This document shows, in pieces, positions 10,701-22,700 of a stretch of 64,000 nt of DNA. Origin of the DNA: Branchiostoma lanceolatum (Eukaryota > Chordata > Leptocardii > Amphioxiformes > Branchiostomatidae); contig NC_089724.1 in NCBI RefSeq assembly GCF_035083965.1, positions 28,333,435-28,397,434 on the forward strand, written 5' to 3'. A model generated the notes under the pieces. It saw only the letters and a list, made by a program, of their open reading frames with translations. It was not told the DNA's origin and did not search any database. Numbering within the stretch: position 1 is the first letter of the stretch; each line of letters begins with the position of its first letter. The position numbers and the translations under genes are program-made.

Positions 10701-13700
10701 TTATTGCCGTCGTACGATTGTTTTGATCGTCTTTAGACGGCCAAAAAATACCGTCGCCGGCGACGTCGCCCACGACGATGATCGCACGACTCTAAAATGT
10801 CGTAGGTGTAAAGAGGCCCTAAGCAAGGGGGATAGGCCGCGGTCCTGAACAGAACCCCACATACTAAAATAAACGTAGAACGGGCTGATAGTTAGGTCCT
10901 CAGAACTGAACACAGCTGAGCCACTTTCCAATAGTTGTGCATTATTTTTTGCTCTACAGAAAACTGAGATTGTACTACCTTGGACTGATTTCAGAAAGAG
11001 CATATTATCCAGCTATTAAAGTTGAAGACCTACATTGATAGGTAAACAAGAATCATGTGGGATTTTAGGCTTTGGGAAGTAGGACAAATCATACCATCTC
11101 TTATAGAATATGCCAACTGCTTTATTTGGCAGAGTCTGACCTGCAGCCATGGCCAGGCATGACTATTGTCAACTGTGGAAAAATATGTCTTAGAATGTTT
11201 GATAAGTTAACTGTTGACAAATGTGTTAATCAAACTTGTAATGTAACAAATTGATTTTATACTGAAACAAATTCACACACTCAGGTGGAAAAGCACTTTA
11301 TGTGCCTTCCTTGTTGCAAGAAAGAGGGGAAGTAAAATACCTCTTGGGTAGGACGTAACTAAGTAAAAGCAAGGAGGACCTATATAAAACCTCCTTGGTA
11401 AAAGCAGAGGTCCTGTGAAAGCTAAAAATACTGATTTTTCTTTTTTTTTAGATTGACAGTTCAGCTTAGCTGTCCATCATTTAGGCACGTACATCTAAGT
11501 TTGATGGGAGCACTGTGCACCCAAGAAAACATCTCCAGACATTATTAGCTAATTTTAAAGTAAATGCCAGTGCTCTAGGAAGGAAGGAATTCTTAGGAAG
11601 TTAAATCAAGCACAGGGGGGATGCGTCAGAATTTATTGTTCTTTCAGGGATGTCTGTATTGGCTGTGAATATCCCAATTAATGTCAAGGTGTGAATTACA
11701 CTGATTTGCATAGAGCCAAAAGACAATTGGTACATGGAAAGATAGAATTTCTCGGCTACCATGGATCAAGACTGGGTATTGAAAAAGCAGAGGTTTTGGT
11801 CGGGAGGCTAGGAGCTGTGTCCACGATTTGCAACATCACCTCGAGGGAATGTGTGCTACCCAGTCGTAATGGGGAAGCAAGGTGCATTAGTACATCATTA
11901 CTTCTGTATAGAAATATAATATTATTTATCTTTGCTGGAAGGGAGCTGATCTGTATGGAGACTGACCCTTGGTATATAGTACATGTATGTCAAACCAAGG
12001 AGGTTATAAAAGAAAACCTGGTTTAAAATTTGGTCAAACAAACTTTAAGGAATGAAAAAAAAAAAATGGCCTGAGGACTCAGTAAAGGTTTCAACAAACC
12101 CTGTCACAATCACACCAAAGAATGATGAACTGTTTTAGTGATTATAAGATCACCTCAACTCAAGAGGCAGCTTGGAACAAGCTGGCTTGAGGCTATTTGA
12201 ATCTGGCTTGGAGCGTTCATTTCACAAATTAACAACTACAAAATCTCACAATAAATGATAGTTTAAAAGAATGATAAATAACATCTAAAAAAAATTTTTA
12301 AATGATTAAAAAATAATAAAATGAAAAAAGATTTAAAAAATGATAAATGTCATGTTCACAAATTAACCACTAAAATTAGTAAAAAATCTCCCAATAAATA
12401 GAGCCAAGTGCCACTGGTTGGTCTGACCTGGTAGTCGTGCTATAAACATAGGGTCTAGGCTAACAAACTCTATAGCCTCCTTGGTTGAGACAACAGACAA
12501 TTGACATAAATGGCTTCACAAGAAAAGCAAATGCCGTCTTCAACCAAGGACATTATTCTGAATAATGCCCTTACTTCAACTAAACAACAATTGGGTATAG
12601 ACAAATAACAACACAGGCATGCCATAAGCCAGCTTTGTGAAGTGAGAGGTTGGCTGGCTGGCCAGTATTATGCAAAGTACATTTCTGGTTCCGAGATCAC
12701 CAAGGCCACACCAATTTAATTTCTTGGTTAACAGATTTTTATTTTCCAAAAAAAAAGAAGTTAACCAAGAAATTAAATTGGTGTGACCCAATCTAAGGCA
12801 CGAAAATAAAATAGTCCTTCAGACCAAGGAGGTTTAAAATCATCTTGTTCAGACACTAGTGAGCTGTAGGGATGATATGGGATGCACTTGAACTAATTTG
12901 GTTGGGGGTAGGGCAGACAAATCAAACTTTAAATTTGTCTTACATTGTTTTCAAAGAATTTTTTTTAGTTCACATAGAAATGTTGCCTGGATTCATCTGA
13001 AGTTGAATACAACCTACTAGGTTAATTACCCAACATCTGGTTTACCCATTTGAATACATTATCTATTCCAGATGTGAATTTTCAGGTTTCTGTACTTTGA
13101 AATCATACCTCAGCTTACACCAAGGACAATATATAATGTCCTTGCTTACACCAAGGAGGTTTAGACCTCCTTGCTTTAAATACACACTGACTTATACGTA
13201 TAGTAATACCAAGACCTGAGGGCCAAGGCTAACATGATTTTCAATCAAGCAGTTGTGGGGTAGAAGATTGTTATTTCTGTATTCTGATCAGCCAGGATTT
13301 CCAGGCTCCCATCCCATGACCCAAGGCAAGGCCAACATTTAGCTCAAGATCTCTTGGTATGAATGCCTCTTTGACACACACAGTATACTCCCTGTGTGAT
13401 AATTACTTCTGAATCAACTTGATAATTTGACAGCATCACTGCTTGTCCAGGACAATAGCTGAGCTAGTTTGAAGCCGCATAACAAAGAAGCGAATAATTA
13501 CTTGAATTTCCTGAACGAGGGTATATGAGCTCTCCCCCTAACTGCCTATTAAAGATCCATATTGTAGGATTTGGAACCAAAATATTACCTAGAACCAACG
13601 AGGCTTGAACAAACTCTAGATCTAGCTAGCCTGATTTTTCGATTCATATCAACTTCATATGTCGTTTATGAAGGTTAGACGTTCAGGTAAAGACAATTCA

Positions 13701-16700
13701 AACTCTACAAGTGGATAAAATTCTGAGATTTAATTCGGAATCTCATAACTTCCTATGTCAAATGGAACAATCTATAGAATTAGATGTGCTAAGCCTATCT
13801 TAGTATTTCCAGTTCCCGCACTACAAAAGTGACCTAAAGGCATCTCTCCTCAGCTATGTAACACATTGAAGTAGAATGTAAACCAAAAATGATAAGTATG
13901 TCCAAGGAGGTTTTATATAAAACCTCCTTGGTATGTCACCAACATGGCTCGAAACATGAGGTTTGAACCTGCATAAGAAAAGCATAAAATAATTAGGTTT
14001 AAAGGACAAAGGACCTTGGATCAATTTTAACCTCCTTGCTTGGATAAGGTCTGAAAGTTTCAAACGTCTGATGATTTTGAAATTTATTCAGTTGTTTTGA
14101 GTGATTGTGTTTTGGCTATAAAGGACATGATTTGATCGGTATAAAAGCAAGAAGATCCCAAATACATCTCATTGTCAGTCCCAATATGAAAGGGATTTGA
14201 GGCAAAACCTAGATATGCTCTGTAACCAAATAACTTGTGGCATTCAATCACATCTCAACTCATAATGTATGAATCTACTGCAGTCAAATGGCAACCACAT
14301 GCCTTTATACTGGATGAACTTATCTTGTACTTGCCCTCACCTACACCAACAGGGAGCCAGAGGTTTTGGAAATCAGTTGCACACAAAAGGCCAACTATAA
14401 ATGAATAAATGTAAGATACCACCAATGTGTGAAAACAGGCTGCTGGTAGGTGCAACACCTACCTAGGACAATTGTATGGTCAATATACTGTCTGACCAAC
14501 ACACAACACAGCTGTAATTTGTCTCTTTGCACATTTTTAGTTATCAAATTTTAAATCCCAGTTGATCTCTAGTATATAGCAGGGAAACAATCTCAGGTCC
14601 CTGCATTGATCTCCAAGCAGATGAATTGGTCAGGGTTATAGCATCTGTTGCTCTTTCGAAAATGTACATGTAAGTTGTAACTGTTATCATATGAACTTTT
14701 CACATCAACTGATTTGGACCTCAAGTGTGAGATGCAGGACCGCGGTCTAATTTCGAAGCCCTGCAGACTTAAGTTGGGAGTGTTTCCTGTAAGACTGTCA
14801 ATTCACGCCTCTTTCCCACCTCTCTGCCCCGCCTCTCACACCTTTCTGACACAGCTTTTCATTCAAGTTATCCCAGCAGTCTGAAGTTTGCCCCGCGGTC
14901 TCCCTGCTTTTGGACAGTTCTGCCCCGCGGTCTAGAAGTTTAGAGCCGCGGTCTAACAATTTTAGACCCGAGTTCTGTGATTTCACATCTCCGGGCTAGC
15001 TTTTTATTTCAGCGGGCTAACCAACTAGCCTGCAGTCTGCTGACATTTTTTATTAATGATATCTACAGTTATGAACATTGCAGAATAATAATTTTTACAT
15101 CACTGTACTTGTTACATTAAGAGCTACACACTGATGTGAAACTTAATGGTAGAACATCAATTTTTCTGGAGATTCCAAATAGCTACTGTATTCCCCGATG
15201 TAAACTGACTGGTGTTACATCATATTGTAATAATACATCTATACATTGTAAAAGCACAAGTATCAGAATAAACTGCACAAAGCAGTACAATGTTTACACA
15301 TTCTTACATCAACTGTTACTGTTCAAAGCCTTCATCTGTTAACAGCACCATGCCATTCTCAATCTTGTATCAAAAAGGAAGTAAAGACTGGCTGTTTGGC
15401 TACCATTTATTTTATTTTATTTATTAGAATCTTCAGACAGCTGGATGGCCCATTTAATTTTGATCATGACAAATTGATTTTTAATGGACTACAAAAACAG
15501 TAAATCATCAGTATAACAAAGAAAAATAAACTTATGACAATAAAATTGTAACTTAAGTAACAGAGAATTGTCGAGACATAAGTTTAGAACTATGCCTGAC
15601 CTTGAGTGTTGCAGATCTGGTAGCGTTTGTGCTGGATGACCTCCCACTTGGTGCGGAACCGCCGCTCACAGTCCGGGCACTTAAACGGCTTCTCTCCTGG
15701 GGAATACACAGTACTAACATTAACACAACAAGAAAAAATAATTGTTCACCTGTACATTTGGTCAACAACCAGAACTACTTCCTGGTAGGTAAACATTTTT
15801 CCTAACCTCTACTCAACGCTTGAAGTTTTCACTTTAAGAGATGGAAACGTGTGTCCAAGAGCTACACAAACCACATTTATAAATAGGAATAATCTAAATC
15901 TGAAACATAAAATGGTAAATAGCTGAGTAACTTTTGTACATGCTGCTAACTCTGGATGTGTAATACCTGCAGCCTCCACAAACAACCATCCACCCACAGC
16001 ACACATACACCCATTCCCAACTGTGTGGACCTTGACATGCTTTGCAAGATGGTCCCTGCGACTGAAGGTATTCCAATTCAAGGGGTAAAACCTAACTAGC
16101 ACCCTCTCGTGACCTTCAGTACACCCTCCCAAACCCAGCATCCCCCTCTCCTTCCCTCCCTGTATGGACCCTGACATGTTTCACTTGGTTGTCCCTACTG
16201 CATGCTGCTTTCTAACTAAGGCTTGGGTTTAGACATAGCATCCTTCCCATATCTGTATGCATCCCGACACATTACCTACCTGTATTGACCCTGACATGCT
16301 TCACCAGATGGTCCCTTCGGCTGAAGGTTTTGCCACACATGGGGCAGACATGCTGCTTGTTCTGGCTGAGTAAAATCTTACTAGCACCCCCTCCCAACAC
16401 CTACCCCCCTTAAAGCTCACAGTACCCTCCTACCTGTATGGACCCTGACATGCTTGACAAGATGGTCCCTACAACTGAAGGTTTTGCCACACATTGGGCA
16501 GACGTGCTGCTTGTTCTGGATGTGTAAATCCTAAACGCACCCCCCTCCCAACCTTAGGTATATCACAGGTATAACACACATACACCCTTCCCTACCTGTA
16601 TGGACCCTGACGTGCTTGACTAGATGGTCCCTCCGACTGAACGTTTTGCCACACATGGGGCAGACGTGCTGCTTGTTCTGGATGTGTGAATCCTAAAAGC

Positions 16701-19700
16701 ACCCCCTCCCAACCTTAGGTATACCACAGGTATAACACACATACACCCTTCCCTACCTGTATGGACCCTGACATGCTTGACTAGATGGTCCCTCCGACTG
16801 AACGTTTTGCCACACATGGGGCAGACGTGCTGCTTGTTCTGGATGTGTGAATCCTAAAAGCACCCCCTCCCAACCTTAGGTATATCGCAGGTATAACACA
16901 CATACACCCTTCCCTACCTGTATGGACCCTGACATGCTTGACTAGATGGTCCCTCCGACTGAACGTTTTGCCACACATGGGGCAGACGTGCTGCTTGTTC
17001 TGGATGTGTGAATCCTAAAAGCACCCCCTCCCAACCTTAGGTATATCACAGGTATATAACATATACTCCCCTCCCTACCTGTATGGACCCTGACATGCTT
17101 GACTAGGTGGTCCCTCCGACTGAAGGTTTTGCCACACATGGGGCAGACGTGCTGCTTGTTCTGGATGTGTGAATCCTAAACGCACCCCCTCCCAACCTTA
17201 GGTATATCACAGGTATAACACACATACACCCTTCCCTACCTGTATGGACCCTGACATGCTTGACTAGATGGTCCCTCCGACTGAACGTTTTGCCACACAT
17301 GGGGCAGACGTGCTGCTTGTTCTGGATGTGTGAATCCTAAAAGCACCCCCTCCCAACCTTAGGTATATCACAGGTATATAACATATACTCCCCTCCCTAC
17401 CTGTATGGACCCTGACATGCTTGACTAGGTGGTCCCTCCGACTGAAGGTTTTGCCACACATGGGGCAGACGTGCTGCTTGTTCTGGATGTGTGAATCCTA
17501 AAAGCACCCCCTCCCAACCTTAGGTATATCACAGGTATATAACATATACTCCCCTCCCTACCTGTATGGACCCTGACATGCTTGACTAGGTGGTCCCTCC
17601 GACTGAAGGTTTTGCCACACATGGGGCAGACGTGCTGCTTGTTCTGGATGTATAAAACCTAAAATCACCCCTCCCAACCTTCATCATCATCATCATCGGT
17701 CGGGGGGGACCGGGGCAAGCCCCAACCTTAGGTATACCACAGGTATAACACACACTCCTTCCTACCTGTATGGACCCTGACATGCTTGACTAGATGGTCC
17801 CTCCGACTGAAGGTTTTCCCACACATGGGACAGACGTGTTGCTTGTTCTGGATGTGTGTCTGGGAGTGGCGCCGCAGACCGCTGCTCGTACGCAGCTTTG
17901 CTGAGCAGATGTTACAGGAGAACAGGGGCTCCTTCGAGTGGACCTGACGGGAAAGGAACAATTATATACTTGTCATAAATCAGATTAAACATTCTGTACC
18001 ATTCATATGATTTCCGTAAATCAGAATATTGAAGTTAACATCATCTTTACAGCAACCCAGAAATGTTACAGGACAATAGCCGCTCCTTCGAGTGTACCTG
18101 GCAGGAAAGGAACAATTCTATAATTGTCATAAATCATAACAAGTAAACCTCATTTTCAAAATTCTGTACCTAAAGTTGGTAAATTTAACCCACACTGTGC
18201 ACCTAATTTTTGACTGTGGGCTTTGTTGTATCACTTGTTTAAGATTGGGAAGTTACATGTAGCTATAGAATTTCAGATCCAAGCTCTGAAGAGAACCAGT
18301 AAGGTTTGTTATTACTGTAAATGCATTTAAGTTTGCATGGTTTTTATTTCGCGGTAGGGAGAAAATGGAGTGTTTGCCGTGGTTTTAAGTTTGCGTTTGT
18401 GACAATTGTAGACCTACGGGGGTAGGAGGGCAAAAAATTTTAATGGTGGTCTTAAGTTCGAATATAAGGACTTACTGCAAAAAACGCAAATATAAAACCA
18501 TCGCGAACATTCCTGCATTTACAGTAAGTCTTGCTCCTTATTCTATGTTGCCAGGGTTCTAGCTTGTGCACTTTACTTTTAGCAAATTGGGCCATCACAC
18601 TATTATTTGCCCTGCATGCAAACTGTATAAGAGATCAACAGTGGGAGACCCTCACATGTAGCAGGTGTTTTCTCATGGCGGCAGGCGTGTCGAACACCTT
18701 GTCACACGCCGGACAGTTTTTCTGTCTCTTCCCGACGTCCTCCAGGGTGTCCCTGATCCACTGTTTCTGCTCGTCTGTAAAATGGTGCTTCGTTCTCTCT
18801 GTCTGGGGCGTCTCTGGAGTTCCCTCTATCACACCTACTTCACCTGGAAACACAGAACATTTCAGTAGGCATATTATGAGTAAAAGATAAACACCTTAGT
18901 TTGATTCAGCTACAGGTAGGAATGGGTACCAGTTTGGCTTACACAGATCCAAGTCTAGGTTTAGGTCCAGACCTGAACCTGTTTGGATAACAAGTTCGGT
19001 TTCATTTACAGTTCAATGCTTTTTTTGTCAGTGACTAACAACCAAAGGGGAGACTCAGTAGTATCTAGTATTTGATTATTCTCAAAACACATGAATTTTT
19101 CTCAAATATGAGCTAGAAGCATATATCTTTTAATAAATTTTATCAGTTGCCTTAATGAAATGTCCAAAACCTAGTTCATGGCTTTGAGTTTTTTTGGACT
19201 CGGTTCATGGAAGTTGTACCAGGCTTAAAATAGGTCCTTACACTACAGGCAGACACTACAGACGTATTTCACTGTACTCAGTCACCTATGCCCTCCTGTT
19301 CCTTCTCGTGCCCCTTCTCGTGGCGAGACATCCCCATCCACGTGCGGAAGGACATATGGCAGTACCGGCAGCAGAAGAGGGGCTCTGGCGAGTGGATCTG
19401 CACAGAAACAGGGCAATGAATAGTTTCATCAGGTTGGTAAAACAATATCATAACAACTTACAGTTCTTTTACACAACCCAGTGTTTTTTACCTTAAGCCG
19501 GCATTTTGGTGGCCAATGTTTCTGTGACTGTCTGTCACCTTCCTCAGGGCAATTCTGACTAGTTCTGCTTCACACTGCAGCTAGGTGTCGCTGCTGCAGT
19601 GTGAAGAATGCGGTCCCAAATGTGACTGAGTTTACATCTCCCTTATCACTACTCCGGTCATGAACCATATGATGAGGGAGGATGCAAATTCAGTCATATT

Positions 19701-22700
19701 TGGGACTGCATTCTTCACACTGCAGCAGCGACACCTAGCTGCAGTGTGAAGTAGAACCAGTCAGTATTGCCATGAGGCTAAGGGGTTAAAAGTTAAAATC
19801 CTCCCACACCTTTATTGATGTATAGGGCAGTGCCCATCTCCGTTTAATAGCCCTGGGCCACACTGTGGTGCAATCACTGTAGCAGGGGGCTAGTCCACTG
19901 GCAGTGAAGTGTGTTTAACTTCCATACTGTTTCAGAAGTATGTACCATTTTTATAAAGTCTTTGGTATGACTCAATGTGCCTCTTGTCCAAAGGTGTCCT
20001 ACCTGGGGCTTGAACCCCAGTCCTTCTGGTCCAAGTAATTTGAACCAGATGTGGTGAGAGACAGAAGTGCAGAACACTACACCACAGGGACACCCCTGAG
20101 GCTAAGGGGACAGTCACAGAAACATTGGCCAGGCAACTAACACTGTCACAACAAGGAACATTGTCACAAACACAAGTTTCACTCTTATCTGTTATCAATT
20201 AGCCTGGGTGCCAACCTGATTAGTTTACATCTAGTCTGATAGTTACAACCAGCAGTAGTCAAATGTGTCCTTCCTTATCACAGCACAATACAGTAACTGT
20301 AGAATGGAACTTATCAGCATCAAATATGAATCATATCAAAGAAGCAGCTTCATCAGTAGAGGGTTTACAACACATGGATCTTCAGACACAGAGTGTAGTC
20401 TAGGAGTGACAAGTCATTTTGAAGAATGTTCCTACTAAGCAGGGCAGCAATATTGAGTAACCAACACTGTACTACACACCTGTATCAGGTGCTTCCTCAT
20501 GTCGAGCGGCATCTTAAAGACCTTCTCGCACTCGGGACAGTTCCTCTGCCTCTTCTCCACCCTCTCCAGGGTCTGGTTCACCCACTGCTGCTGCTCCTTG
20601 GACAGGTTCCAGTCGGGGATGCCCTTCTCCTTCCTCTTACGTTTCCTCGGCCGGGCGTTACCTTGAAGGAAAAAGTCAAGGTTAAGCATAATGTACAGTC
20701 AGGGTTGGACAAGTTAGTATATATGATTGCCCGGGGCAAGTGAAAGTGCTGTTTGGGCAAGTGAATGTCCTCCCCCACTTGCCCGATCGGGCAAGCAAGA
20801 TTATTTCATGCAGTCTGTTTCAAAACAATCTTTTTTCCAATGAAAAGATCACAAAAACACCACACAACAATCATTTATGTATCATTATAAACTGCATTTC
20901 TCTCAAAATATTCTAAAAGATTATGAATTTAACTAAAAACAGGACAATTTGGCTCATGGAATACAGGTAAACAAACACCCATGGCTCTCTTTCTGTTGGT
21001 AGACCTGCGAGCACCGAAACTTTGCAACAACCTTTAAATTTGAAACATGATATCCGCGTACTGTCTGACAAAATGACCAATAATCTGGTAGGCGTACCAA
21101 CTACTAAGTATTTAGTATCTGCCCAGAAAAGAAGAAGAAATAGCCATGCCTTTAAGTGCCAAATCTATCAATCCAGTATGGAAGCGTTCGAAAACTCATT
21201 TTTCCCTAGAACTATCGTAGAGTGGAACTCATTGCCACCAAGTATCCTCAACAACACTTTTAAGTTAGACGTGCAAATGTTAGGAGTGACAAGTCGTTCA
21301 GTGCAATGTATAACCAGCTGCTGTCGTGCTGCGTGCCTGCAAATTTAAAGCTGGTGTGTTACACTGAAGGGCGGTTATATAGATACTGATAAAGATACCT
21401 CTGGATTCTCCCTTCCGCGGTCTCCCCCTCCTGCGTTTTGTGGGCGGGGCCACCGGGCTGTCTGGCTCCCACTCTGAGACATCTTCTATCGCGCCGGCGT
21501 CCAAGTCTGACTCTTCCCCCTCGTCTTCCAGATCCTCCGGCTTGTCTTGAGGGATGTCTGCTGTAGACTGTGCACTTGTGGAGGGTTGGTTGACGTCGGC
21601 TCCCCCAAGTTCTTTGCTTGGGTCTGCGGCTTTGCTGGTGGTCCCGCCGCTCAGGATCTCGCTGAACATCCGCGAGTGTACGTCGTCGCCTTGTGTGGGG
21701 AGTGCCGGGAACGCACTGTTCGCGTCAGTGTTGCTCCCCTGATCTACCATCTCCGGCCGTACCTGTAAGGGAGTGGGGTATTTAAAAAAAATCTGTATTC
21801 TTGCTCAAGACTGAGGCATACTGACTTCAAGTACACTCATTTCTTTGGAGGGGAAAGTGAGTTGCCATATTATTGTAGACATGGGGATATTGGAAAGTAC
21901 AAAAGTGAACCATGTTGAACCATGTTGAACCTATTGAACCATGTTACATGTACATACCTGCCCGACGTCTCCCGTCAGCAGCGCCCTGTTTTCCGCCTCC
22001 AATGCCGCGTTCTTGTCTTGTAGGAACTGTGTCAGCTTCTCCACCACTGGGTGCAACTGTAAGGAAAAGGAAGGCAAAGTCATATTGATCCAGTTTACCT
22101 CACTTATGAGCTATTCTTCCACTGCTCGTGACAAAGAAAACAGACGCTATGTAGTTTCTACAGTTTGTATAGTTGTAGAAGACCTTATGAAGATCGTTGT
22201 ACCTTTGTTTGCTGTTTTACACAAATATGTCTGAGAACCAACAAATCACTGGACTACGCACACTATCTACCTGGAGCAGGCTGGAAAGCACAATGAACAG
22301 TGTATCACTGAGTCCGGAGGACTGCAGCCTTTACTAACCACTGGACTACACATGTTACCTACCTGGAGCAGGCTGGCGGCGGACAGGAGGTCACGGGCGT
22401 CACGGTCGTTGTCCACGAAGACGATCTCGGTGGTGTACATGTAGCTGAGGAGCGCGGAGAAGATGTTGGCGCCGATCAGGTCCAGCTGGATCGCCTCGCT
22501 GGGCTGCAGGTTGGCGTCCGATAGGATGCTCTGGAACAGCGAGCTCCGCGCTGCAAGCACCACCTTGTGGCATCTATGGGAAATGCAGGCATAGTACCAT
22601 TAGAATTTATGAAATTGAACTAGATATAGACTGCGTAATTTCTTTCTCAGGATTGCAATGCAAAAATCCGATTAGTTATTCCTTTTAGTCGGATTTACGA

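Noticed and set aside
15590-15592. The stop at 15590 as the definite end of the BTB-ZF gene
   Set aside because: A phase-matching splice to 9435 continues the finger series to a better-supported stop at 7759; kept only as a possible isoform.
16620-17783. Seven ~65-residue - strand reading frames as separate zinc-finger genes
   Set aside because: They are repeats of one 161 bp unit that reads exon plus intron.
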